A stretch of DNA of 10,480 nucleotides from JAYEJW01 sp034716535 (GTDB taxonomy: Bacteria; Pseudomonadota; Gammaproteobacteria; Chromatiales; Chromatiaceae). The stretch is from NCBI GenBank assembly GCA_034716535.1, contig JAYEJW010000343.1, positions 1 to 10,480 of the forward strand, in the 5' to 3' direction. Made by a program: the position numbers and the translations under genes. The notes beneath the pieces are model-generated. The model was not told where the DNA came from, ran no database searches, and saw nothing but the letters and a program-made list of their open reading frames with translations. Positions 1 to 6,844 of the stretch are shown piece after piece; the first letter of the stretch is position 1; each line of letters opens with the position of its first letter.

Positions 1-98
1 TCTTTCGCCGAAGCCACCCCCAAGGGCGCTCCACCAAAGCCTTTCCCGTAATTACCTTTCAGCTGGATACGATCGATACTTGTAGTCAATTCTAGACT
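1..98. other. Unassigned left-edge sequence upstream of intron remnant
   Basis: I see no gene in these bases. The region does not look like the upstream part of a group II intron reverse transcriptase: no PQG motif or other RT motif can be read in the frame that continues into the downstream maturase. A short inverted repeat, TAGTC at 83-87 and GACTA at 95-99, lies just before the point where maturase homology begins. It could be the edge of another mobile element or a deletion scar, but I do not recognise the element. Confidence 0.3.
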
Positions 99-788
99 AT
101 GTTTTGCAATGTTGTAGGGGGGGTCACCAGCCCGTTGTTGGCGAACCTCTTCCTCCACTATGCCTTCGACAAATGGATGGTACGGGAGTACCCCGGCATT
201 GCGTTTGAAAGGTACGCGGACGATGCGGTGTGCCACTGCAAGAGCGAAGCCCAGGCCGAGGCATTGAAGCAGGCGCTTCAGGCACGGATGAAAGAAGTTG
301 GGTTGGAGCTCCACCCGGAGAAGACCCGGATTGTCTACTGTCAGGACGACGACCGGCGGGAGAGCCATCCCCACATCGCCTTTGACTTCCTCGGATACAC
401 ATTTCGTCCGCGGCGCTCGAAGAACCGGTGGGGGAAGCACTTCATCAACTTCAGTCCGGCGATCAGCAACAAAGCCGCCAAGGGCATTCGCCAGCGGACG
501 CGGCGATGGCGCTGGCCTCTGCGTAGTGACAAGAGCCTGGAAGAACTCTCGCGGATGTTCAATCCGATCATCCAAGGGTGGATCAACTACTACGGACGTT
601 ACTACAAATCCGCGCTGTACCCGACCCTACGCCAACTGGACCGTCGCCTCGTGCGGTGGGCCACGCGGAAATACAAACGCCTGCGGGGACACCGAAGGCG
701 GGCAGAGCACTGGCTGCAGCGCATTGCGAAAAGGCAGCCGGAGCTGTTTGCTCACTGGAGGCTCCTGCATGCGACGGCTGGACGATAG
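99..788 (+). pseudogene. ltrA: Group II intron reverse transcriptase/maturase, 5'-truncated (inner intron)
   Basis: This is the C-terminal half of an LtrA-type protein, which binds its intron RNA for splicing and reverse-transcribes it during retrohoming. Family-like sequence starts at about residue 7 with GGVTSPLLANLF (RT motif 4). It continues through the catalytic YADD at residues 39-42, the LGYTF palm/thumb segment near 103, and the maturase (domain X) signature GWINYYGRYYKSALYP near 161-176. It ends in the basic tail with the segment FAHWRLLH, with no C-terminal HNH endonuclease. The first six residues (MFCNVV) are not family sequence, and the preceding PQ of the PQGG motif and all of RT motifs 0-3 are missing, so the ATG at 99 is fortuitous. 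The stop is followed at once by intron domain V, the usual arrangement. It cannot encode an active reverse transcriptase. The family assignment is certain; the exact intron class is not. Confidence 0.9.
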
Positions 789-862
789 GAGCCGGATGAG
801 CGGAGACGTTCACGTCCGGATCTGTGAGCGCCTGGAGGGGAGGTTCCTCCGGGCGACTCGAC
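115..862 (+). mobile_element. Inner group II intron, 3' part only
   Basis: This is the remaining part of a group II intron: the maturase coding region through domains V and VI. The right end is well defined: domain VI places a bulged A at 856, six bases before the end of CTCGAC at 862, as expected for lariat branching. Immediately after 862 the sequence continues in the middle of another reverse transcriptase gene, so 862/863 is read as an intron-exon junction. The left end at about 114/115 is not an intron boundary but an abrupt break inside the coding region, where recognisable maturase sequence stops. Domains I-IV and the 5' splice site are absent, so this copy cannot splice from the sequence in this window. 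Confidence 0.8.
789..862 (+). ncRNA. Group II intron domains V and VI (inner intron)
   Basis: Domain V spans 789-823: it begins GAGCC, has the lower stem 789-796 with 815-822, and an upper stem capped by a GAGA (GNRA) loop at 803-806. The AGC catalytic triad is at 790-792. Domain VI follows: 830-838 pairs with 846-854 without a break. Below it, C829 pairs with G855, A856 is bulged, and 826-828 pairs with 857-859. A856 is therefore the branch-point candidate. One oddity is that G791 of the triad faces A820, where the family normally has a G-U or G-C pair. This may impair catalysis. Confidence 0.85.
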
Positions 863-864
863 TT

Positions 865-1428
865 GTTGTGTGTTTCCAATACCGGGAAGATGCCCTGCGC
901 GTCCAAGAGGCCCTGCGCAAGCGGTTGGGGAAGTATGGCCTGACCCTGGAACCGAGCAAGACCAAGCTCGTCGAGTTCGGTCGCTTTGCCCAACGGCACG
1001 CGTGCAAACGAGGGAGGAATCGCCCGGAGACGATCTATTTCCTGGGCTTTACCCTCTACTGCACGCGCAACCGCAAGGGCAATTTCAAGGTGGGCATGCG
1101 CACCGAGAAGTCTCGACTTCAGCGCAGCATGTCCCATCTGCGCGACCTGATGCGGCGCATGCGGCACTTGCCGCTTCGGGAGCAGATGATCAACCTCAAT
1201 CGTGTATTGCGGGGCCACTATGCCTACTACGGCATTGCCGGGAACATCCGGGCCTTGCAGCAATTGCATGCGTTCGTGGTGCAGTACTGGCGCAAGATGC
1301 TGAGCAGCCGGAGCCGCAAGGGCTACGTCCCGTGGGAGGTTTTCCACCGGATTATGGCGCGCTTTCCGTTGCAGCGGCCAAAGCTTTATCTTCCTTTTCC
1401 GAAATTAAAAGCTATCGCTGTGCTGTGA
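865..1428 (+). pseudogene. Group II intron reverse transcriptase/maturase, C-terminal fragment (outer intron, interrupted)
   Basis: This is the C-terminal 187 codons of a second group II intron reverse transcriptase, clearly different from the one upstream. It starts VVCFQYREDALRVQEALRKR, the segment that in this family directly follows the YADD motif. It then has LTLEPSKTKLVEFG (RT motif 6/7 region), the FLGFTLY segment, and the maturase region with LNRVLRGHYAYYGI. It ends in RRPKLYLP-like basic sequence (here QRPKLYLPFPKLKAIAVL) and a TGA at 1426. The frame is open far upstream (back to about 298) only because it crosses the inner intron by chance. The N-terminal half, including the catalytic aspartates, would lie 5' of the inner intron and is not in the window. 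As it stands it is a non-functional fragment; if an intact inner intron once spliced out, it would have been restored. Confidence 0.88.
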
Positions 1429-1445
1429 ATCCTTCACGCTTCGAA

Positions 1446-1519
1446 GAGCGCAGTGCGGGAAATCCGCACGCTGCGTTCTGTGGGAGCCGGAGGCGGGTGA
1501 CCGCCTCTGGCGACCCGGT
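1446..1519 (+). ncRNA. Group II intron domains V and VI (outer intron)
   Basis: Domain V at 1446-1479 is a textbook fold. GAGCGCAG pairs with CTGCGTTC (eight pairs, including the standard G-U at the catalytic triad AGC 1447-1449). The upper stem TGCGG/CCGCA is capped by a GAAA tetraloop. Domain VI is an 11-pair stem, 1486-1496 with 1501-1511, closed by a GTGA loop. Below it GGG 1482-1484 can pair with CCC 1514-1516, leaving A1513 as the likely branch point. The RNA core here looks intact, unlike the inner intron's domain V. The exact 3' splice site is inferred from branch-point distance only. Confidence 0.85.
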
Positions 1520-1750
1520 GGATGTGGAAACGGAGTGATGGTCCGGCTAGTGAGGCACCGCCAGACGAAAGAGGCGGAAACAGATAGGCTGCACCTTAGA
1601 CCACCGCGACACATCCTTACTCTACCGATTCCGGACCTTTCCACCGGCTCTTTGGCAGTGTCGCAGTGTGGGAGAATAGGCCGGTGGCGTGGTGGGCGAA
1701 TCTTAGAAGTTCGTGACGAAATACTGTTGGAAACTACAGGGGGGGAGCCG
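1520..1750. other. Intergenic region between intron remnant and cytochrome gene
   Basis: These 231 bases lie between the end of the outer intron and the ATG of the cytochrome gene. The cytochrome's reading frame is open back to 1535, but those upstream codons encode an Arg- and Pro-rich stretch unlike a secreted protein's N-terminus, so I leave them as non-coding. I see no tRNA, terminator or convincing promoter. A promoter for the cytochrome gene presumably lies here. The outer intron must have inserted into this intergenic DNA or into something now unrecognisable. Confidence 0.4.
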
Positions 1751-4033
1751 ATGAGGTCGGCACATCTACTGTTTCTCATCATTGGTTATGCATGGTCGGC
1801 ACTGCTGAGCGCCGATAACGCCTCGCCCGAGTACGTCGGGCGAGCCCAATGCATTCCCTGTCACGCAGAGCAGAACGCCCGCTGGACGGGATCCCATCAC
1901 GATCTGGCCATGCAAGAGGCCACGGAGAGCGCCGTGCTTGCAGACTTCGCGGACGCGCAGTTCGAGCAATTCGGCGTCGTCTCCCGTTTCTATCGCGAAG
2001 ACGGCAGGTTCATGGTTCGCACCGACGGGCCGGACGGCGAGCTACAAGACTATCCGATCAAGTACAGCTTCGGTGTCTACCCCCTGCAGCAGTATCTCAT
2101 CGAGCTCCCCGGCGGGCGTCTGCAGGCCCTCGACATCGGTTGGGACAGCCGTCCCGAGGACCAGGGTGGTCAGCGCTGGTTTCATCTGCACCCGGAAGAG
2201 CCCGTGCGCCACGACGACGTGCTGCATTGGACCGGGCCCAACCTCAACTGGAACTACATGTGCGCCGACTGCCACTCCACCAATCTCAGGAAGGGCTACG
2301 ACGTGCGCAGCGATACCTACCACACGACTTGGTCCGAGATCGACGTCTCCTGCGAGGCCTGCCACGGCCCTGGTTCCAAGCATCTCCAATGGGCCGAGGC
2401 GCAGGCCAAGGGCGCGTCGTCGGCCCTGCCCGATATGGGGTTGACGGTGCGCCTCAACGAGCGCGCGGGCGTCGCCTGGCCGATCGACCCGGCCACCGGT
2501 AAGGCAAAGCGCTCCACACCCCGGACGACGAGCCGCGAGATCCAGGTCTGCGGCCGCTGCCACAGCCGGCGGGGCCAGATGAGCGACCAGGTGATTGCCG
2601 GACAGCCCCTCCTGGATGGCTTCCGCCCGGCCTTGCTCACCGCGGGGCTGTACCACCCGGACGGTCAGATTCAGGACGAGGTCTACGTCTGGGGCTCCCT
2701 GTTGCAGAGCAAGATGTACCAGGCAGGTATCACCTGCTCCGACTGCCACGACCCCCATAGCGCCGATGTCCGATTACCGGGCGATACGGTCTGTGCCCAG
2801 TGCCACCCCTTGGACCGTTACGCGACCGAGAAGCACCACTTCCATCCCGAGGGATCGACCGGCGCGAGTTGCGTGGAGTGCCACATGCCGCCGACCGACT
2901 ACATGGTCGTCGATGCCCGCCACGACCACAGCTTCCGCGTCCCGCGCCCCGACCAGTCCGTCACCATGGGCACCCCCAACGCCTGCAACAACTGCCATGC
3001 CGACAAAACCCCGCAGTGGGCGGCGGAACAGGTTACGGGCTGGTACGGCACGCCGCCCGAGGGATTTCAGCGCTACGCGCCGGCCTTGTATGCGGCCCGT
3101 GCGCGGCTGCCCGGGGCCGCACAATTGCTGCAGCAGATCGCCTCCGATGCCGGCCAACCGGCCATCGCCCGGGCCACGGCCTTGCAGGAGCTCGGCGCCT
3201 ATCCCGACCGCAAGATGCTTGCCCTGATTCGCCAGGGTCTCGCTGCGGCAGACCCGCTTGAGCGTCTCGGCGCGCTCACCGCCCTGGAATCCCTCGGGCC
3301 GGCCCAGCGCGCCCTCGCCGTTCCTCTTCTGTGGGACGACCTCAAGGCAGTGCGGATCGCGGCCGCCCGACTCTTGGCCGCTGTTCCCTCCGAGCAGCTA
3401 CCGGAGGCCGTCCGGGGGCAACTGGCGCAGGGCATCGAAGAGTACATCGCGGTACAAGAGTTCAATGCCGAGCGTCCTGAGTCCCAGCTCAACCTCGGGA
3501 CCCTCTATGCAGAGCAGGGCCGCTACCTGGACGCCGAGCAGGCGTACCGCAAGGCTCTGCAGCGACAGCCTCGCTTCATCCCCGCCTACGTGAACATGGC
3601 GGATCTCCTCAGCGGCCTGAAACGCGAGCAGGAGGCCGACGGCTTCTTGCGGCGGGGCCTTGAGCTCAGTGGGCAAAGCGCCGATCTGGCTCATGCCCTC
3701 GGCCTTTCACTCGTCCGTCAGAAGAAACAGGAAAAGGCCTTGGACCTGTTTGCAGAGGCCGCTGAGCTCGCGCCCGACAATGCCCGCTACAGCTATGTCT
3801 ATGCAGTGGCCCTGAGCTCCGGCGGCGCGCTGGGCGAGGCCATCCGGGTGCTGGAGTCCGCCCACCGGGGGCACCCCGGCGACCAAGAGATCCTCTATGC
3901 CTTGGTGACCTTCAACCGCGATGGCGGTCACCTGCGGGCGGCGCTCCAGTACGCGCGCAAGCTGCAGGAGCTGATTCCGGACAACCCCGCGGTCGATCGG
4001 TTGGTGCGGGAGCTGGATGCCCCCGGGGGGTGA
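1751..4033 (+). CDS. Exported octaheme cytochrome c with C-terminal HEAT-like/TPR repeats
   Basis: A 760-residue periplasmic electron-transfer protein. The ATG at 1751 is chosen because it begins a signal peptide (MRSAHLLFLIIGYAWSALLSA, likely cleaved near residue 21) and follows a purine-rich GGGGGAG stretch; upstream in-frame codons look non-coding. Eight CXXCH heme-attachment motifs are visible: CIPCH 34-38, CADCH 171-175, CEACH 201-205, CGRCH 267-271, CSDCH 329-333, CAQCH 348-352, CVECH 374-378 and CNNCH 412-416. Extra histidines that could be distal ligands occur in GSHHD, KHHFH and HDHSF. From about 450 to 560 the chain is Ala/Leu-rich helical repeats of HEAT type. From about 577 to the end there are four to five TPR units (the first is LNLGTLYAEQGRYLDAEQAY). 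Such heme-TPR proteins are annotated as multiheme cytochrome or TPR proteins. The electron donor and acceptor cannot be told from sequence, and no oxidoreductase partner gene is adjacent. It converges on the transporter gene with 51 bases between. Confidence 0.9.
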   Translation: MRSAHLLFLIIGYAWSALLSADNASPEYVGRAQCIPCHAEQNARWTGSHHDLAMQEATESAVLADFADAQFEQFGVVSRFYREDGRFMVRTDGPDGELQDYPIKYSFGVYPLQQYLIELPGGRLQALDIGWDSRPEDQGGQRWFHLHPEEPVRHDDVLHWTGPNLNWNYMCADCHSTNLRKGYDVRSDTYHTTWSEIDVSCEACHGPGSKHLQWAEAQAKGASSALPDMGLTVRLNERAGVAWPIDPATGKAKRSTPRTTSREIQVCGRCHSRRGQMSDQVIAGQPLLDGFRPALLTAGLYHPDGQIQDEVYVWGSLLQSKMYQAGITCSDCHDPHSADVRLPGDTVCAQCHPLDRYATEKHHFHPEGSTGASCVECHMPPTDYMVVDARHDHSFRVPRPDQSVTMGTPNACNNCHADKTPQWAAEQVTGWYGTPPEGFQRYAPALYAARARLPGAAQLLQQIASDAGQPAIARATALQELGAYPDRKMLALIRQGLAAADPLERLGALTALESLGPAQRALAVPLLWDDLKAVRIAAARLLAAVPSEQLPEAVRGQLAQGIEEYIAVQEFNAERPESQLNLGTLYAEQGRYLDAEQAYRKALQRQPRFIPAYVNMADLLSGLKREQEADGFLRRGLELSGQSADLAHALGLSLVRQKKQEKALDLFAEAAELAPDNARYSYVYAVALSSGGALGEAIRVLESAHRGHPGDQEILYALVTFNRDGGHLRAALQYARKLQELIPDNPAVDRLVRELDAPGG

Positions 4034-4084
4034 TGAGTCGCCGGTACGGACGCCTGTGCTTCCTTGCCGGAGTCGCTCGCGTTT

Positions 4085-4993
4085 CTATTGGCCTTGACCG
4101 ATGAAAGGATTCCTAGTCTGAAAGCCAACCTTCTTTGACCGAACAACGAACGCGCCGATCATCAGGAGCACAATCGGCAATTGCGTCAGGAAAAACAGGG
4201 TCGCGAACAGCACGAATTCCACACGCCCGAGCACAATGATCCCGATGACCGCAGTAACCGCAAGATTGCGGGCGGCAAACTCCAGAAGCAGGGTGAAGCA
4301 ATCCTCCCTGCTAAACCCCGCAAGTCGCCCCACGCCCCAGCCGGCGGCCATGGCGATCAGGGAGTAAAGCACTGCCGCGAGGACGACCGGACCGATCTCT
4401 CCCGCGAGGTTCCGCCGCTGATCGAGCAGGATCACGCCAACGAGGGCTGCCAGCGCGACCAGACTTAATCGGCGCAACCCTTGCGCATAACGTTCGACGG
4501 TAGAGGGACACCAGCGCCGCAACGCCATGCCGACGGCCACGGGCGTTACGAGCATGATCGCCAATTGGACCACGAGGCGCGTGATGGGGACATCGACCGC
4601 CTCGCCGTGATCGAGAAACAGGGCGAGACCGGCGGATGTGAGGGCCGGCATGGTGCCCAGCGCGACAAGGCTGGAGGTTGCGGTGAGCGTCACGGAAAGC
4701 GCGACGTTAGCGCGGGCGAGGTACGCGTAGAAGTTCGAGATCGCACCGCCGGGACAGGCGGCCAGCAGGACCATGCCGGCAACGACATAGGGCTCCGGGT
4801 CCAACGTCCAAATCAAGAGTGCCGCAGTCAGTGGGAGCAGCAGGAGCTGCCCGAAGGTGGCAACCGCAACCGCCTTTGGGTAGACCAGGACACGGCGGAA
4901 ATCCGCTACCGTCAGGTCCAGACCGACGACCAGCATCAACAGCCAGACGACGGCCGGGACCGCGACATCCGAGATCAGGCTCAAATCGCTCAC
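4085..4993 (-). CDS. Bile acid:sodium symporter (BASS/SBF) family transporter
   Basis: A 302-residue inner-membrane protein, the normal length for bacterial BASS members, with nine to ten hydrophobic segments along its whole length. Signatures are CPGGAISNFYAYLARAN at about 80-96 (a crossover region of the fold) and EFAARNLAV at 238-246. E238 and N243 in the latter sit where sodium-binding residues occur in structurally known members. The family couples sodium entry to uptake (or export) of organic anions such as bile acids, keto acids and sulfonated or sulfated compounds. The start is a GTG 14 bases after the stop of the upstream regulator gene, with no clear Shine-Dalgarno, so translational coupling to the regulator is likely. 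Its place between a sigma-54 activator and, divergently, a sulfatase suggests an organic anion linked to the sulfatase, either the sulfate ester or its desulfated product. That substrate is inference. Confidence 0.88.
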   Translation of the reverse strand: MSDLSLISDVAVPAVVWLLMLVVGLDLTVADFRRVLVYPKAVAVATFGQLLLLPLTAALLIWTLDPEPYVVAGMVLLAACPGGAISNFYAYLARANVALSVTLTATSSLVALGTMPALTSAGLALFLDHGEAVDVPITRLVVQLAIMLVTPVAVGMALRRWCPSTVERYAQGLRRLSLVALAALVGVILLDQRRNLAGEIGPVVLAAVLYSLIAMAAGWGVGRLAGFSREDCFTLLLEFAARNLAVTAVIGIIVLGRVEFVLFATLFFLTQLPIVLLMIGAFVVRSKKVGFQTRNPFIGQGQ

Positions 4994-5007
4994 GACCGGG
5001 TGCGCGC

Positions 5008-6633
5008 CTAAACGGATGGGCTGGCGCCCGTCGGGCGCTCAATACCCAGCTTCTTCATCCGCGACCTTAGGGTGTTGGGCTTAAGACCCAGTCTCTCAGC
5101 GGCGCCTTGCTTGCCGTTGATCCTCCATCCGCAGCGCTCGCACACCGCACGGATGTAATCGCGTTCCACCTCCGCGAGAGTCGGAACCGGCGGTGTCTCG
5201 GAATCGGAAACTCCCGGAGCCGTCTCCTGGTGCTTTCGCATGCTGCTCGGGAGCCCGTCCACCTCCAGTTCCGGGCCGGGAGAAACGATCATTGAGCGCT
5301 CGACGATGTTCTCGAGCTCCCGGACGTTGCCGGGCCAATCGTACGCCGCAAGCTCGACGTTCACCCGGTCGGGAACCCGCATCACCTTCCGTCCCAGCTT
5401 TGCGCGAAGCTTCTCGACGAAGTAGGCCGCCAGCAGTGGGATGTCCTCCCTGCGCTCGCGCAGTGCAGGGACCTGGATCGGAAAGACGCTGAGGCGATAG
5501 TACAGGTCCGAGCGGAAGGTTCCCTCGCCAACCATCGTCTCGAGATCCCGGTTGGTCGAGGTAACGACCCGTGCATCTGCATGGCGGGTCTTCGAGGAAC
5601 CCAGCCGCTCGAACTCGCCGCTTTGGAGCACACGCAACAGCTTGGCCTGCAGCTCAAAGGGCAGCTCACCAATCTCGTCCAGCAGGATGGTACCCCCGTC
5701 GGCGAGCTCGAAACGACCTGGCCTGCGCGCCACGGCTCCGCTGAACGCACCCTTCTCATGACCGAAGAGCTCGCTCTCGATTAAGGTCGCCGGTAGTGCG
5801 GCGCAATTGACCCGCACCAGTGGCCGCTGGGCGCGGCGGCTGCTCCGGTGAATTGCGGTCGCGATCAGGTCCTTGCCGGTTCCGGTTTCGCCCAGCAGCA
5901 GGACCGTGCTGTCGGTCTTTGCCACCTGCTCGACCTGCAGCATCACGCGGCTCAGCCGGGGGCTCTCGCCGACAATCTCGTCGAAGTCGCGACAGTGCAG
6001 AACCTCTTCGCACCAGACGGCATTTTCCGCCTCCAGGCGTTTGCGCAGCCCGACGTTCTCGGCGAGCGCATGGCGAAGGTCCTCCTCCGTACTCCGGCGC
6101 GACAAGGCGTTGGCGAAGATGTCCGCGATAAGCCTGAGCCTGCGTACGAGCCGGTTCGGCCATTGTCGCTCGACGCGCAGGGCCCCGAACGACAGCCAGC
6201 CGAGGACCTTCCCTTCCACGGCCAACGGAAAGGTGGCCATCGACTTCAGGCCGAGGTGTCGCACGGCTGCCGCATCTTTCGCTGCCTCCGGGGGGAGGTC
6301 GGCGATCCGCTCCAGGATTGTCGGCTCGCCCGCGCGCATCTTTCCAGCCAGAAAGGGGAAGTGGGATTCGTCCATCGTCCGCGGTAACGGATCGACTCCC
6401 CGGACGGCCCACGAGTGCGTCGGCATCAACTGGCTGTGGCGGTCGTCGAACCGCCCCAACGTGCTGCGGTCGATGCCGAGGAAAAGGACGATGCTGCGGA
6501 GGGCGTCCTCGATGTGCCCGTCCAGTGCATTGGGCTCCACGTTGACGAACGAAACGGCCAGGTCGGTGAGCAGATCCTCGAAGCCGCATTCGCCTTCGTC
6601 CGGCATTGTCGATCCTTCGCTTTGATCGTGCAC
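5008..6633 (-). CDS. Sigma-54-dependent activator, GAF-AAA+-Fis (NorR/FhlA-like architecture)
   Basis: A 541-residue enhancer-binding protein that would remodel sigma-54 RNA polymerase by ATP hydrolysis. An N-terminal GAF-like sensor (about 20-180) is followed by a short charged helix linker (180-210) and the AAA+ domain (about 217-450). The AAA+ domain has Walker A GETGTGKD 248-255, the sigma-54 contact loop GAFSGA 295-300, Walker B ILLDEIGE 316-323, the arginine-finger segment FRSDLYYRL 373-381 and WPGNVREL 433-440. A Fis-type helix-turn-helix lies near 500-531 (GKQGAAERLGLKPNTLRSRM). There is no receiver domain, so it is probably ligand- or redox-controlled through GAF rather than by phosphorylation. 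The start is GTG at 6633, fixed by AAGGAGG at 6641-6647 with 7-base spacing; an ATG nine codons in is less well placed. GAFSGA carries Ser for the usual Thr of GAFTGA, a conservative change. It likely controls its downstream transporter and the divergent STAS-sulfatase genes. The effector is unknown. Confidence 0.93.
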   Translation of the reverse strand: MHDQSEGSTMPDEGECGFEDLLTDLAVSFVNVEPNALDGHIEDALRSIVLFLGIDRSTLGRFDDRHSQLMPTHSWAVRGVDPLPRTMDESHFPFLAGKMRAGEPTILERIADLPPEAAKDAAAVRHLGLKSMATFPLAVEGKVLGWLSFGALRVERQWPNRLVRRLRLIADIFANALSRRSTEEDLRHALAENVGLRKRLEAENAVWCEEVLHCRDFDEIVGESPRLSRVMLQVEQVAKTDSTVLLLGETGTGKDLIATAIHRSSRRAQRPLVRVNCAALPATLIESELFGHEKGAFSGAVARRPGRFELADGGTILLDEIGELPFELQAKLLRVLQSGEFERLGSSKTRHADARVVTSTNRDLETMVGEGTFRSDLYYRLSVFPIQVPALRERREDIPLLAAYFVEKLRAKLGRKVMRVPDRVNVELAAYDWPGNVRELENIVERSMIVSPGPELEVDGLPSSMRKHQETAPGVSDSETPPVPTLAEVERDYIRAVCERCGWRINGKQGAAERLGLKPNTLRSRMKKLGIERPTGASPSV

Positions 6634-6640
6634 CCCGCGC

Positions 6641-6647
6641 CCTCCTT
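6641..6647 (-). promoter_or_regulatory. Strong ribosome binding site for the sigma-54 activator
   Basis: On the minus strand the sequence reads AAGGAGG, a full anti-16S match, seven bases before the GTG at 6633. It decides the start in favour of GTG over the in-frame ATG at 6606, which has no comparable element. Confidence 0.8.
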
Positions 6648-6666
6648 ACGGTTTGATCTCCAGTGA

Positions 6667-6716
6667 CGAAATAACGCGAGAGACGATATTTCGAGAGCGG
6701 AATCTACGCAATATCG
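6667..6716. promoter_or_regulatory. Overlapping inverted repeats, candidate activator binding sites
   Basis: Two perfect 7-base inverted repeats interlock. CGAAATA (6667-6673) pairs with TATTTCG (6687-6693), with half-sites 20 bp apart; CGATATT (6684-6690) pairs with AATATCG (6710-6716), 26 bp apart. All four half-sites are variants of one word, CGAWATW, two in each orientation. They lie between the divergent regulator and STAS genes, about 100-150 bp upstream of the -24/-12 candidate at 6818. That is the usual distance for upstream activating sequences of sigma-54 activators. The assignment to this activator is inference. Confidence 0.45.
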
Positions 6717-6817
6717 CCACCCAGAGCAACCGGAGCTTGCATCGAGCGGGAGCGCCTCGTTCGAATTATCCATACAAACTAATGCGTTGTTGCGAGTTCT
6801 ACCGATCGATGAAGGCT

Positions 6818-6833
6818 TGGCGCGGTCTGTGCT
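6818..6833 (+). promoter_or_regulatory. Candidate sigma-54 (-24/-12) promoter
   Basis: The sequence TGGCGCGGTCTGTGCT fits the sigma-54 consensus TGGCRCG-N4-TTGCW with one mismatch (G for T before TGC). The invariant GG (6819-6820) and GC (6831-6832) are separated by exactly ten bases. It points towards the STAS and sulfatase genes and lies opposite a sigma-54 activator gene. The predicted transcription start is about 6843-6845, which coincides with the ATG of the STAS gene, so that transcript would be leaderless or nearly so. Confidence 0.5.
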
Positions 6834-6844
6834 CACATCCACGC

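Larger units (their letters stand above)
863..1519 (+). mobile_element. Outer group II intron, 3' part, host of the inner intron
   Basis: The region contains the 3' half of a reverse transcriptase gene followed by that intron's own domains V and VI. It is therefore the 3' part of a second group II intron, whose 5' part would be upstream of the inner intron and outside the window. The left boundary at 863 is set by the end of the inner intron. The right boundary at about 1519 is estimated from the branch-point candidate A1513 plus six bases and is uncertain by a few bases. Whether the 5' half still exists elsewhere cannot be told from here. Confidence 0.7.

Noticed and set aside
298..864. Upstream part of the long plus-strand frame that leads into the outer reverse transcriptase
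   Set aside because: It overlaps the inner maturase in another frame and reads as Arg/Ser/Thr-rich shadow sequence. It is open only by chance in GC-rich DNA.
583..1347. 254-codon open frame on the minus strand
   Set aside because: It lies opposite the two intron maturase fragments and spans the intron junction. Its translation has no recognisable domain, while the plus strand carries clear maturase motifs.
870..1538. 222-codon plus-strand frame overlapping the outer maturase fragment
   Set aside because: Pro/Ala/Gly-rich out-of-frame shadow; the overlapping frame has the conserved maturase sequence.
1652..1679. TTGGCA followed by GAATAG as a sigma-70 promoter for the cytochrome gene
   Set aside because: The -10 match is poor at every allowed spacing, and the GG/GC spacing also fails sigma-54, so it is not supportable.
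1535..1750. N-terminal extension of the cytochrome frame
   Set aside because: The frame is open but the codons give a basic, non-hydrophobic stretch before a perfect signal peptide that starts at 1751.
6705..6722. Minus-strand -24/-12-like element (GG-N10-GC, TTGC) for the activator gene
   Set aside because: The -24 half does not match beyond the GG, and it overlaps the inverted repeat, so chance is likely.
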